From the NCBI GenBank assembly GCA_014218235.1, contig CM024755.1:166711941-166775940 (forward strand): DNA of 64,000 nucleotides. Direction: 5' to 3'. Position numbers and translations under genes: made by a program. Within the stretch, counting starts at the first letter, position 1, and each line of letters starts with the position of its first letter. A model generated the notes under the pieces. That model saw nothing but the letters and a program-made list of their open reading frames with translations. It had not been told where the DNA came from and did no database searches. This stretch comes from Colocasia esculenta. Lineage: Eukaryota > Streptophyta > Magnoliopsida > Alismatales > Araceae. This document shows, one piece after another, positions 1 through 10,076 of the stretch.

Positions 1-674
1 TTATGGAATCTTCGGTTGGTTCCATCATTTTTGAGCGTTTTGCAAGGGTTATGGGCAGAATCAAGATTCAGAAAGGCCTTCAGGTTGGTTTTCCTAGATT
101 TCTTTTCCGGGAATACCATAGAGGGTTTGTCAACTCTGCTGTCCTTGCCCCTCTCCTCTCAGAATGTGAAAGGCTGAATGCCTCCGATTGGTCCAAGCTT
201 TACTCTCTGTCTGCTCAGCAGCTAGCACATCTGAATGCTGCTCAAGCCAGGGAAGGAAAAGCTCCTATCTCTCCTGCAACCTTCTTGGATATGAATTCAA
301 TCCAGCTGGTCTTTGATCCCTACCACGTTTGGGCTGAAAGATACAAAGTGTTTTTAGCTCTTCGCCAGGAACTCAAGGACAAACAGATTTTCTACCCTGT
401 CACCATGGATCAGTTTCTTGCCTGTGCAAGTTTTGGTAAAACAATCATCACCTGCTCCTCCATGGATCCAGACGAGTATGACCTGTTTCTTACCAAGCAG
501 CGCAGCCTCTATCTATCCAAGATGGCTCCAATCATGGGACCATCCTTCTCCATTGAGAGCGGTGCCTTTAGGCAATTCTTCAAGCGTCAGGAAGAGCAAG
601 CCTGGGAAGCTATTTCTCATTATGCCTCCCTTCTCTCTCCTGCTTATTATTTGCCTGTACCTCCTCAATCTTAA
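1..674 (+). CDS. SIRE/Maximus envelope-like ORF, C-terminal part
   Basis: The reading frame is open from the window edge to TAA at 672-674, so this is the C-terminal ~223 residues of a longer protein. It aligns along its length with the env-like ORF of element X1 (minus strand, 47463-55546). Shared stretches include IIFERFA, FREY, VLAPLL, FMDLNS/FLDMNS and the C-terminal QAW..I..HAS.LSPAFY/AYY. Copia elements of the SIRE lineage carry such an extra ORF after pol. Its function is unproven and 'envelope-like' is a family label. I see no transmembrane segment in this part. It is followed by two polypurine tracts and an LTR, as expected for the 3' end of a SIRE element. The ATG at 3 is internal, because X1 continues upstream of the corresponding position. 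Confidence 0.8.
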   Translation, partial: MESSVGSIIFERFARVMGRIKIQKGLQVGFPRFLFREYHRGFVNSAVLAPLLSECERLNASDWSKLYSLSAQQLAHLNAAQAREGKAPISPATFLDMNSIQLVFDPYHVWAERYKVFLALRQELKDKQIFYPVTMDQFLACASFGKTIITCSSMDPDEYDLFLTKQRSLYLSKMAPIMGPSFSIESGAFRQFFKRQEEQAWEAISHYASLLSPAYYLPVPPQS

Positions 675-747
675 TGAATGGATTGTGCTCCTTCTCCTCA
701 TTGTCTCTTATTCTTTGTCTCTTTCCTTTTGCTTTTTGCTTAATGAC

Positions 748-760
748 AAAAAGGGGGAGA
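748..760 (+). other. internal polypurine tract of the SIRE element
   Basis: The tract AAAAAGGGGGAGA lies 75 bp after the env-like stop codon and directly follows TTGCTTAATGAC. The same pair occurs on the minus strand in X1 near 47371-47395, so it is conserved between elements. It may prime plus-strand synthesis as a second site. That role is inferred from composition and conservation only. Confidence 0.6.
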
Positions 761-868
761 ATGATTACCTACTTGTGTCTGACACATTCCTGAATCATGA
801 CTCAAGTACTTTAATTCCTGTTTAATACTCAGTACTACTTAAATATTGATCATAGTTTTGTCATCACC

Positions 869-882
869 AAAAAGGGGGAGAT
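869..882 (+). other. 3' polypurine tract adjacent to LTR
   Basis: The purine run AAAAAGGGGGAGAT ends exactly where the LTR begins (TGATGAAC, 883). This is the usual arrangement for the primer of plus-strand DNA synthesis in LTR retrotransposons. The flanking TTGTCATCACC is also present upstream of the X1 LTR. Confidence 0.8.
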
Positions 883-1078
883 TGATGAACAGTCCATCCC
901 CATGTACTTTTAAATTAATTACTTGCCTATTTTGGTGATAAACAAAACACTGTCAAAAGTTTCTCTAACCTTGTTTATCTAGCCATAAGCACAGGAATTA
1001 CCCAAAGAAAGTCAAGCATTTGTGGTAAGTCTTACATACATCTTTTTTCAGAAGAGCCATAATAATTCCTTCATTAAT

Positions 1079-1494
1079 CGTAACGACTTCTTCAGAAGTT
1101 ATAACGACTTGCTCATTATAACGACTCTGTAAGTTATCGTAACGACTTCTTCAGAAGTTATAACGACTTGCTCATTATAACGACTCTGTAAGTTATCGTA
1201 ACGACTTCTTCAGAAGTTATAACGACTTGCTCATTATAACGACTCTGTAAGTTATCGTAACGACTTCTTCAGAAGTTATAACGACTTGCTCATTATAACG
1301 ACTCTGTAAGTTATCGTAACGACTTCTTCAGAAGTTATAACGACTTGCTCATTATAACGACTCTGTAAGTTATCGTAACGACTTCTTCAGAAGTTATAAC
1401 GACTTGCTCATTATAACGACTCTGTAAGTTATCGTAACGACTTCTTCAGAAGTTATAACGACTTGCTCGTCATAACGACTCTGTAAGTTGTCGT
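1079..1494 (+). repeat. 59-bp tandem array in LTR A
   Basis: Seven head-to-tail copies begin at 1082, 1141, 1200, 1259, 1318, 1377 and 1436, an exact 59-bp period. All but the last copy are nearly identical. Each unit holds three AACGACT motifs spaced about 20 bp apart, so the unit looks like a three-monomer higher-order repeat. Degenerate single monomers (AACGATTT, AACGACTT) continue to about 1710. Confidence 0.95.
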
Positions 1495-2475
1495 AACGAT
1501 TTCTTTAGAAAGTTACAACGACTTGCCATGTTTCATAACGATTTCTTTTGAGAGCTACAACGACTTGCCATGTTTCATAACGATTTCTTTTATCATCTGT
1601 TATAGAACGACTTGGTTGTGGTAACGATTTCATAAGTTATCATAACGACTTCTTATCAGTCTACAGCAACTTGATCATAACGATTCTATCAGATTTTCAC
1701 AACGACTGCATAAGTCATGTTTCCATTAATTAAATGTTTTTCCTTGATTTAATCTACGTTGAATAGTCAAAGTCGCATCTCGTCTGATTGACTGCCATGC
1801 ATTTAATAAAGACTGAACGTATCTCTGCATGGACACAGAACATATCTTCCATTCTCGTGTATTCTCTGCATGCATCTTTTAGAACGATAAAGTATTACTA
1901 CTATATTTGTGTCTATCTGCTTTGACGTTGATTGACATCTGGAGATAGTATAGCTGTCTACCATTAAAGCTCAACCTTGCAGAACCTTAAGGATGTACTA
2001 TCCTACAACAACGGACACAGAAGGAACTACAAGCAAACTCAGAAGATCTTATCTCTTTGCGTGCTCCAAAGAACAAAAGACTGTTGACAGGAAGCTTCCA
2101 CAAAACCTTCAGTCTAACGTACACCAAAGCTGTGAGACAACGGTCATCTCCTTGTCCTCATTCAAATCGGAGATACAAATACAAGATGAAGCTCGGAAGA
2201 CAAACGATCGAGAAAATTTAATTCATATTGAAGAGCGGCTAGAACTCTGCAGCTTTCAAGTCTTCGAATTTTTCTCTAGAGCCAGAAATTCAGTCTTTTC
2301 GATCTTGGCTCTTAGCTCCCTGTGCTGTGAGAAGAAAAATTAAGGAAGAGCTAGTTTAGTTCTGAGAGAGTGCACTTTGTGTAGATCTTCGTCTCTCAGT
2401 GCTTGTAGCTTCAGATTGAGTTTTGTAAAAGCTTGATCTAGGGGCTAGTCTTTTTCTCTCAAGAATTTTCCTGTG

Positions 2476-2620
2476 TTATTCCCTTCGTGTGTGAAGGAAG
2501 ACCTGGTGGTTTCCAGGGTGGTGTTATTCCCTTCGTGTGTGAAGGAAGACCTGGTGGTTTCCAGGGTGGTGTTATTCCCTTCGTGTGTGAAGGAAGACCT
2601 GGTGTTACCAGGGTGTGTGT
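2476..2620 (+). repeat. 48-bp tandem repeats near the 3' end of LTR A
   Basis: Three copies start at 2476, 2524 and 2572; the third is diverged. Each contains CCCTTCGTGTGTGAAGG and CCTGGTGG...CCAGGG, both with short inverted-repeat potential. Related repeats lie at matching positions in the minus-strand LTRs (47880-48115 and 51605-51735), so this is a conserved U5-side feature, not a coding sequence. Confidence 0.9.
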
Positions 2621-2935
2621 TCCCTTCAGGGGGAAGGAAGACCAGCTAAGCTGGGTGGTTGTTTTTGTCCATAGGGGGACTGTACCCCAGTTAGTGAAAT
2701 CCTGAGGGTTGCTCAGGGACTGGACGTAGGACTCCTAAGGAGAGGAGATCCGAACCAGGATAAATCTGTGTGTTGTGTGATTGTCTTCTTTGTGTGATTG
2801 TTGTTTTTACTAACCATTACTAATCCCTTTCAAGAACTCTTTATGTTTGTTTGAGTTCAGGTTTTTATCAGATAAACTTTTAAAGACCCATTCACCCCCC
2901 CCCCAACCGGGCAACAGTTAGCCAACCGGGCAACA

Positions 2936-3020
2936 GCTCGCTCGATCCACTTGGTGAATAGTCGATGGCACAAACAGGAATTTCTTCCGCCCTTGAGCCT
3001 CTGGGAACGGACCCAAGATG
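2936..3020 (-). pseudogene. integrase core scrap of element B
   Basis: The reverse complement encodes GIDILGPFPEAQG and, after a frame change, the DYFTKW start of a gypsy integrase core around the first catalytic Asp. It abuts the protease end at 3021, which shows a deletion of roughly 2.4 kb relative to element D. It is cut off by the SIRE LTR end at 2935. Confidence 0.8.
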
Positions 3021-5288
3021 TCAATTCCCCTCTGCGATGGGTGTGGCTTGATCAGCTGGTGGGGGTATGATTTCCGAAGCTATGAGGGGCTTCTTGCCTC
3101 TCAGAGAGAGGACATAGCACCGTCGCGACTCACGCTGATTACCGAGCACCTTGCCGATGCCACATGGGGTGGGGAACTTCATCTTATGATGGAGAGATGA
3201 GGGTACGGCCTTGATCCGACCGATCAGGGCCCTGCCGAGGATGGCGTTGTATCTGGGCATACTTCGGATGACCAAGAAGTCCACCATCTTGATTATACTT
3301 TTCGGGGCTGTCCCAAGGGTAATTGGGAGGCGTGCTCGCCCCATGGGTTGAACCGAAACTCCCGAGAAGCCGAACAGAGGCGATTCTACTGGGGTGAGCT
3401 GGTCGATTTTCAACCCCATGAGCAAAAAACAATCGTAAGCCAACACATCCGGGGCACTTCCATTATCCACCAGAATCCGTCGCATGGTACAATGATTGAT
3501 GGTGGCCAAAACGACCAACGCATCAGTGTGTGGAGTGGAGACTCCTACAAGATTTTCGTCCGAGAAGGTTATGGCTTCTTCGGATCATGCGCGTGCTGGA
3601 CTAGAGGGATAAGGGACTGGACGACGCGCTGGGGGCCTGTCCACCGCGTGCACCCGCCGAGCGTAGTCACGTCGGCTTTGATTACTTTCTCTGCCTGCGC
3701 CATAACCTCCCATGATCACATTGATCTCCTGCCCATTTGGCTCGTTGTTGATAGGCTACTCAGGGGTCCGTTCTCGGCGTCTTGGGCGGTCTTCATTGCG
3801 GCGCACGTACCGTCCAAGGTAACCGCGCTTGATCAGGGACTCTATCTCGTCCTTGAGCTGGCGGCACTCAGAGGTGTCGTGGCTGTGGCTGCGGTGGAAG
3901 CGACAGTATTTGTCTTGGTTACACCTGCAGGGGTCAGAGCGCATCCTTGGTGGCCACCGAATATATGGCTCGGCCCGAATTTTGGCCAGAATCTGTTTGG
4001 GGGCCACGGTGAGCGGAGTGTATTCGGTGAAAGGGTGTGGTCGGCGCGGCAAGTCCCCGTTACACTGTCCTTTCTTTCGATCATGGTCGGAACCATTATC
4101 GGAGGGCCTTTTCATGTCTGATTGATCGCTCTGGTCTACTCGGCTGGCAGCCAAGCTCTCTTCGCATGCCGCGTGACGCTGGGCGGTAGAGAGAAGCTCG
4201 GCGAGGGTGGAGGGCTGCTGCACCCCTAACGTCCTTTGAAGGAAGCCATCGCGAGTGCCCTGAATAAGGGCGCTGTGGCTAAGGGGACGTCAAGGCACAG
4301 AATGCGGAGCTCTTCAGCCCGGAACCTTTTTACGTAGTCCCAGAGCGCTTCACCCTTCCTCTGCCGGACAGACAGAAGGGAGGCCACGGTGCGCGGCTAT
4401 GACTTTCCACCCAGGAAGTTATCCCAGAAGGACTTCTTCAACTGGTGGGAGGAGGAGATGGAGCCTACTGGGAGGGCTTCGAACCATGCCCGAGAAATCT
4501 CCTTCAAGGTGGTCGAGAAGGCCCGGCATTTGGCCATGTCTGATGCTCCGTGGAACACCATCTGCGACTCAAAGCCGTGGATGTGATCATGGGTTAGAAG
4601 TGCCGTCGTAGGGAGCGATGGTAGGTAGTGGTAGCTTTGGTGAGACCCGGGCTTCCAGGATCTCCACAGTGAACGGGGAGTGGAAGTCCAGGTCTTCATC
4701 CACTGCGGTTTTGCCCTCTGCCTTTTGGACCATCGCGTCCACGCAGCGCTCCAGGTCGACAACGTGACGGAGGTGTCTGGCCAACTCCTGGTCGGAGTGC
4801 ACAGAACCTTCACGTCTGAACCTGTGAGAGTTGGTGCCCACGACGGAACATGGGTGAAGTGGGACCACTGCGGAGCGGTGAGGCGAATCATCCCACCGCT
4901 CCGGTGTCCAACGCACAGTAGGAGCCCTGCGTGACCGCCGGGGTGATTCCACATGCTGCTCCTGAGGTGCTGGAGGGGCACGAGATCGTCGACGAGATGA
5001 CTCCGCCTGCTGCTCCGGTGGCGGGGGAACTGTCAAGGCCTGCTACGTGGCCAACTGGGTCTGAAGGCCCTGGAAAATCCCTACCAGATGATGATTCATC
5101 TACCCCCGGAGCTCCGCTATCTCTAGGGTGGTTGCTGGTACGGCAGCAGTGGGAACATCGCTGGTTGCACCGGCGGTGGCGACGACGACGTCGACAGGGG
5201 GGACTCTATCGCGTGAGGCCGCACACGACTGTCGAGACCTCATCACCCTGCTACCGGGGTTTTGGTGAGAGGAACGTCTGTGAGCCAT
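3018..5288 (-). pseudogene. gag-protease remnant of element B
   Basis: The gag starts at the ATG at 5288 (MAHRRSSHQN), equivalent to MARGRSSYQN in element D. Recognisable parts in order are: the N-terminal linker; the retrotransposon gag domain (APYDGTS, HIHGFESQMVFHGA, CRAFS, RAWFEALPVGS); a zinc-knuckle-like segment near 3890 (KYCRFH...SECRQLKDEIESL); and an aspartic protease (ILVDNGSAPDVLAYDCF) with the catalytic DNG at about 3465. Several frameshifts and stops break it, so no protein is expected. In elements of this type Gag packages RNA and the protease matures the polyprotein. Confidence 0.85.
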
Positions 5289-5300
5289 GACTGACGTCGT

Positions 5301-5317
5301 TCCCACAGACGACGCCA
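5301..5317 (-). other. primer-binding-site-like sequence of element B
   Basis: The minus strand reads TGGCGTCGTCTGTGGGA, three bases inside the LTR end. Elements C and D have TGGCGCC(G/A)TCTGTG at the same place, which is the form expected for pairing with a tRNA 3' CCA end. B has one changed base in the TGGCGCC core. Confidence 0.7.
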
Positions 5318-5320
5318 AAA

Positions 5321-5695
5321 TGTAGTGGTGTTTTCCTGTTTGGGCTGAAGCCAAATGGGCCTCCACTAAGAAATGAGGGGAAACGATCTCCGGTATGGAC
5401 GATGACCTGTAAAAACCAGAACGGGATCAGGGGGCCCGGTTGAAGAACCCGGGGATCCCTTCGATGCCTAAGTCAGATGACTGTAGAAAGGCTTGAAGAA
5501 GAAGGGTTCGCTGGTGTGTGCCTCGCGCGGAGGTGAGTGTATGGCTAGGGTCGCGTACCTTTGCATGGGAATCACCTGTGCCTTTTATAGGCGAAGGTTC
5601 TGAAGAGGTTGGACGTGCCACCCTTTGATGACGCCGAAAAAGGCGCATCGATTGGCGTCCTTAACGAGGAGTTACACATTGAGGCGCCCGTGTGT
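5321..5695 (-). mobile_element. truncated 5' LTR of element B
   Basis: The minus strand matches the last ~375 bp of the D LTR, including the promoter TATA (CGCCTATAAAA, near 5582-5592) and the terminal CACTACA. The upstream part of the LTR is missing and is replaced by a SIRE LTR scrap. Confidence 0.75.
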
Positions 5696-5848
5696 TTGTG
5701 TGCTTTTTTTTTGTTTTCTTCTTTATCACTAACACTAACATCGAACTTAGTGTTTCTCTGTTAAAGCGTTTTTGTTGACAGGTTTTAATCTAAAAGAAAT
5801 TTTTAGAATCTCATTCACCCCCCCTCTGGGGTTGCTAGCTGGGCAACA
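5696..5848 (+). mobile_element. SIRE LTR 3'-end fragment
   Basis: The sequence ends ATTCACCCCCC...GTTGCTAGCTGGGCAACA, the diagnostic end of the SIRE LTRs in this window. The upstream 140 bp match the U5 end of LTR A and its relatives. Only the end of the LTR survives. Its left boundary against the Tat LTR is approximate. Confidence 0.75.
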
Positions 5849-6629
5849 TCCACCTCCTAGCCAACTCCACTACCCTACAACCCGTCCATTTCTTCATCTC
5901 TTCTCCATCTCTCCACCTCCACCCCTACTTCCCCCCCGTCTCCCCCCTCTCAGTCCCCCCTCCTCTACCCCCACCTCCCTTGCCTTTGCTAGCCACTACC
6001 CTTCATGTAATCCTTCTCCTCTTCGCTTTCCCTCAGCTCTTCCCCTTTCCACCCTTTCAGTCCCGTGAATCTACCTTGCCCTTATGCCCTTCCCTTCATC
6101 CTCTTATGGGCTCCTATATTTGTTTTTGGGGAGATATCTTCTCCCTATTTTGGTTCCCGTGGGTCTTCTGGAGTTCCTAACCTCTTTCGATCTTCTTCGG
6201 CTTTCTTCAAGATCAGTACTCTCGACTTGTTTGTAGATTATCAAGTCTCTGAGGTTAAAGTTCACGATCAATTGGTCTTTGAAACCCCTAAATTAGAGTT
6301 TATGAAGTTTCAAATTTAGCTCATGATTCGAGACTCTTCTGCACATCTCTCTGACATGTGCGTCATCCGAATTACTTTTGTTGGCTTGTTGCTAAAAAAT
6401 ATTGCACCCCTCTTCCTCAATAGCAAGTTCTCATCTCGTTTCTTCTCTCCAATGTTCAATCTCTCAGATCTGCTTAATCTTATTTCGTGGTTTGGAGATG
6501 TGTTTTTTTGTTTTATGAGTTGTTTATCTATCATATCCCATGAGAGTGCTTGTGTGTTATGCTTTATTTTTGTTCTTGCAACCCTATTTGTTTTGAGAGT
6601 TTTCCTCTGTAGAATGATCTATGTAACTT
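5849..6629. other. unassigned, originally the upstream flank of the P3 gene
   Basis: The stretch is pyrimidine-rich to about 6060, then ordinary A/T-rich sequence. I recognise no gene. It ends at the 8-bp duplication GTTTCATC (6630-6637), whose partner is at 18723-18730. Before the insertions this DNA therefore lay next to the P3 promoter region. The open frames here are short and show no known motif. Confidence 0.5.
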
Positions 6630-6728
6630 GTTTCATCCATGGTTTGCCGAATTAGAATCGGAAGGTGAATCGGGTTGCTCCTGATTCGCCCCGATTCCCT
6701 CAGAATCGGTCCGAATCGGACCGATTCG

Positions 6729-6900
6729 CATGGGTATATTATATATAATATATCATATTATATATATATATATATTACATATATCATATTTCATACACAT
6801 TTATATTGATTAAATACATATATGTAATATATATCATATTTATAATGTATAACATATATTACAAATATGATAATATATATATATATATATATATAATATA
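6729..6900. repeat. AT microsatellite within N1
   Basis: This is an almost pure A/T stretch of (TA)n and ATATC variants in the core of the small hAT-type element. Confidence 0.9.
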
Positions 6901-6914
6901 AAGGGAATCGGAGC

Positions 6915-7499
6915 TGATGCTGGTAGCCAGTCACAGTTTGCCGCCGCCGATGCCTTCGGGATTTAGCGACCCAGCGCTCCCGACGAGTGGGTCCTCGGCA
7001 GGTCAGGGGGGGCCAAAGATCACTCAATCGCTTCGCGAGGTAGGTCCAGCTGGCCTTGCCCCTGTTAACCTTGTAAGCTTGATATGGAAGGGCTCGAGGA
7101 TCTCGGGCCGCGACACCTTCCCCCTTCGTGGCTGGCAATCGCCAGTTGAGATCCAGGAGGGCACCCGATGATCATGCCCCCTGCCTTGAAACCACCCCTT
7201 GGTATAACAGGGAAATAAGAGACGCATATTAAGGCAATGGGCAGTGGCCTGCCTTGCATAAACCCCCCTATAAAAACAAAGGAGACACCGCCAAACAAAG
7301 GTATGCTACTCGTGGCATTGAAACCCTCTTCCCCCTTTTTCATTTGTCTAACTTGGGCATCGGAGTGTCTCCCCACTGAGGTGACTCGGTGGTTTCTGCA
7401 GGCCGGAGCTCTGTCGAACCTCGCCAACGACGACACGCCATCACCTCGGGGCCCACTCGGATTGACTCTGGTCAACCCCCTTTTGCTCTTGCAGCAACA
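6915..7499 (+). mobile_element. 5' LTR of element C
   Basis: The LTR starts TGATGCTGGTAGCC and ends CTTGCAGCAACA. A promoter-type TATA (CCTATAAAAAC) lies at about 7267-7277. It is followed after two bases by the PBS. Confidence 0.92.
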
Positions 7500-7501
7500 T
7501 T

Positions 7502-7519
7502 TGGCGCCGTCTGTGAGAA
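7502..7519 (+). other. primer binding site of element C
   Basis: TGGCGCCGTCTGTGAGAA lies two bases inside the 5' LTR. It begins with TGG, complementary to a tRNA CCA end, and matches the position and form of the sites in elements B and D. Confidence 0.75.
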
Positions 7520-7545
7520 CGGCTTCGAGCAAAAAGCCACTTCTC

Positions 7546-10076
7546 ATGGCACCCAAGGCGAAGGCGGTCGCTCGTTCGTCCGGTGATGAGATACTCCCCA
7601 CCACCGTGATAGAAGAGGTGGCGGGGGATAATTCGGGAGCAGGAGAGCAAGGCTCGACTACGTCATCGCGCCTGGATCGAGTCGAGCAGATGCTTGCAAA
7701 CCTCCAGCAAGTATTGCTGGGAATGGAGCAAGATCGACAGGTGCCCCTGGAGCAACCAGCAACCCAGACCGCGGATGTTCGGCAGGGGAACACCGACCCC
7801 AGGTATGCACAACCTGCTATGTCAGCCAGCCGCGCCGATGATCAGCATCCCCCATCGATAGCGGTAGCCCAAGGACCCCTGCAGGTCGACGCCCCACCGC
7901 CGACGATTCCAGCTGTCCAAGCGGAGCCTATGGCAAAAATCGACGTCATCGTCGATCACTTTTCGGCCGAGTCCACCCCTACACTGGCAAATGTTCGAGC
8001 GATCGACCCTCGGTGGAAAGATGATCTGCAGGAAATGAATAGAAAGATAGAAGCGTTGCAGCGAGGTACGCGCGCCCCCTCGGTGGCAACACTCTTGGCT
8101 ACTTCACCTTTCGTCGAAGAGATCACGTCGGCAACCGTACCAGACAAGCTGCAGCTGCCAAAGTTTAGGCACTATAATGGAACGACAAATCCTGTCCATC
8201 ACCTCGACCACTTCCAGGGACAAGTAGAAATGGTAAATATCAATGATGCATTAAAATGTCGTGCTTTTATGTCAACCCTGGATGATGCAGCACTGCAGTG
8301 GTTCAAGTCGCTCCCCTCCCGATCGATAGCTAGTTTCGCCGACCTGGCACAGCGATTCCTGGACCACTTCTACAACACGGTGCAGCACTCACTTTGCACT
8401 GACGATCTTTGGCTCGTCTCGCAAAAGGAAGGGGAGATGTTTCGAGATTTTGCAAAAGGGTTTCAGCTGGAAGTGATGAAAGTGGTGGATTTAGACCTGA
8501 GGATGGCGGTCAACATTCTGACGAGGGTGTGCTCGAACGTTCCGTTCGTAGCATCCATCGCTAAGAAACCCCCGGTAAGCCTCTCCGACCTGCTTTCCAA
8601 AATGCAGAAATATGTACGACTGGAATCGACGCTAGGCGCCGCCGGGCGGCTCGATCGGTCATCCGAGCTGGGAGCTGCGAGCTCGGAGCATTGCTCGAAG
8701 AAGCCAAAAAGAGAGGAGGTGCACGGTGAGAAGCGGCGTGATGCGGACCGACGAGAATCGGACCGTCGCGCAGAGACAGATCGTCGCCCCGATGAGTACC
8801 GGCGCGTCAGGGACCTGCCCCGCTTCGAGAGGTTGCCCTCCGAGATCCTTCCCATTATCAAGAAGCTTCCAGAATTCAGGCGACCCGAGCCCTTGACAAG
8901 GCCGCCAACAGGCTGAGGAGCCGATCTGTATTGTGAGTATCACAAAGGATATGGCCATCTCACCGACCAGTGTAGAAGCCTCAAGATGGAGATCGCCGAG
9001 ATGCTGAAGAGGGGGCTTATCGGTAAAGACGTCGTCAACGGCCGTGCAAAGGAGCACACTCCCGAAGATGACCGAGAGGCGCACAGAGGAAAAGGAGCAA
9101 TCCTGGTCCTGTCAGGAGGCTCGGCGGGTGGCGGTGATAGCGGGAGAAAGCGGAAGGCCTACGCGGCGGCCGCGAGTGGTATGGCGAGCAAGCCATGTCT
9201 CACAGAAGGAGACGTCATCACCTTTTCCGACGCATATGTGGTCGGAGTCAGTCTTCCTCATGACGACACATTGGTAATTCATGCCAACGTCGATAGGTAT
9301 GATGTACATCGTATCCTTATAGATAATGGAGCAGCTCCCGATGTCTTGTTTTATGACTGTTTTGTAAGAATGACCAAGCTAAGCGCCGACCTCAAACCGG
9401 TCGTGACTCCCCTTTTCGGCTTTAACGGGGCGCCCGTCAATGCCGAAGGGTCGATAAAACTAAAAGTCACTCTAGGCACCCGACTGAGACATGTAACCGT
9501 TGAGGCCGACTTCCTTGTGGTAAAAGTGAAGTAGGCATACAACGCTATCTTCGGTCGGGGCCTCTTGGGAAAGTTAGGAGGGGTCCCGTCAACCTATCAC
9601 CAAAAGTTAAAGTTTTCGACCCCCGGAGGGATTGGCGAGGTCGTGGGAAACCAGACCGAGGCCAGGCGATGTTATGTTAATTCAATAAAAGCAAAAGCAC
9701 CAGTAGTTAATGAGTATTTGTCCTCTTCTAATGAAAATGTTGCAAGGCATGAACCAGCTGAGCAAACCAAGCAGATAGAGGTCGCCGGCGGAAACCTGGT
9801 GGTCGGCTGCGAACTTGGGATGTTGGACGAGGCAATCGTCGACTTCCTCAAGAAAAACGTCGACGTCTTCGCCTGGTCAGAGGACGACCTTACCGGCATC
9901 GACCCCAGAATAATCCAGCACCATCTGAACGTAAGCGCCAAGGCAAGACCAGTCCATCAAAAGAAGAGGTCGTTGACGGGAGATCGACAGAAGGCGGTCG
10001 ACGACAACCTGGAAAAGTACCTGCGAGCAGGGACCGTCAGAGACACATTCTACGCAAGGCTAATGGGAAGTGGAGA
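7546..10076 (+). pseudogene. gag-protease of element C with nonsense codons
   Basis: The start is ATG 7546 (MAPKAKAVARSS), the first ATG after the PBS. The gag domain lies around 8130-8600 (FRHYNGTTNPVHHLDHFQG, CRAFMSTLDDAALQWFKSLP). Then come a charged Arg-rich stretch, a CCHC-like segment near 8930 (YCEYHKGYGHLTDQC) and an aspartic protease with ILIDNGAAPDVLFYDCF near 9320. TGA at 8914 and TAG at 9532 interrupt a frame that is otherwise continuous, and homologous frames read through both. The TGA replaces an Arg position (CGA to TGA fits). After protease the frame runs to about 10055 and is lost at a small deletion before the RT domain. In a live element this would be the Gag-Pol precursor. 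Confidence 0.88.

Larger units (their letters stand above)
883..2935 (+). mobile_element. 3' LTR of SIRE-lineage copia element A
   Basis: The LTR starts TGATGAACAGTCC and ends in a C-rich stretch followed by GGGCAACA. Three minus-strand LTRs at 44989-47268, 47609-49838 and 51330-53484 share this start (TGATGATCAG or similar), the motif TTTTGGTGAT(A/T)AACAAAAC about 60 bp in, and the C-tract/GGGCAACA end. It contains a 59-bp tandem array (1079-1494) and 48-bp repeats (2476-2620). A weak TATA-like stretch (GATACAAATACAAG) is near 2172. The last 14 bases occur twice (to 2915 and to 2935); comparison with the other LTRs favours 2935 as the end. The partner 5' LTR is outside the window. Confidence 0.85.
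2936..5695 (-). mobile_element. Tat-lineage gypsy element B, internally deleted
   Basis: On the minus strand this reads: truncated 5' LTR (5321-5695), PBS-like site (5301-5317), gag-protease remnant (3018-5288), then directly a scrap of integrase (2936-3020). Reverse transcriptase, RNase H and most of integrase are missing. It is the same family as element D: the LTR end (GGAGGCCCATTTGGCT), the PBS, gag and protease all match. The 3' end stops at the end of SIRE LTR A, so A may have been inserted into B. Confidence 0.85.

Noticed and set aside
1079..1494. Regular repeats resembling a CRISPR array
   Set aside because: The units are contiguous 59-bp tandem repeats without unique spacers, in an LTR of a plant genome. 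CRISPR does not apply.
2487..2705. Small repeated-peptide frame (CEGRPGGFQGGVIPFV repeats)
   Set aside because: Three in-phase copies of the 48-bp LTR repeat give it. The homologous repeats in other LTRs do not keep the frame.
5772..6655. Several overlapping short frames suggesting a gene upstream of P3
   Set aside because: They have no shared domain, pyrimidine-driven composition, and no splice or start context that stands out.
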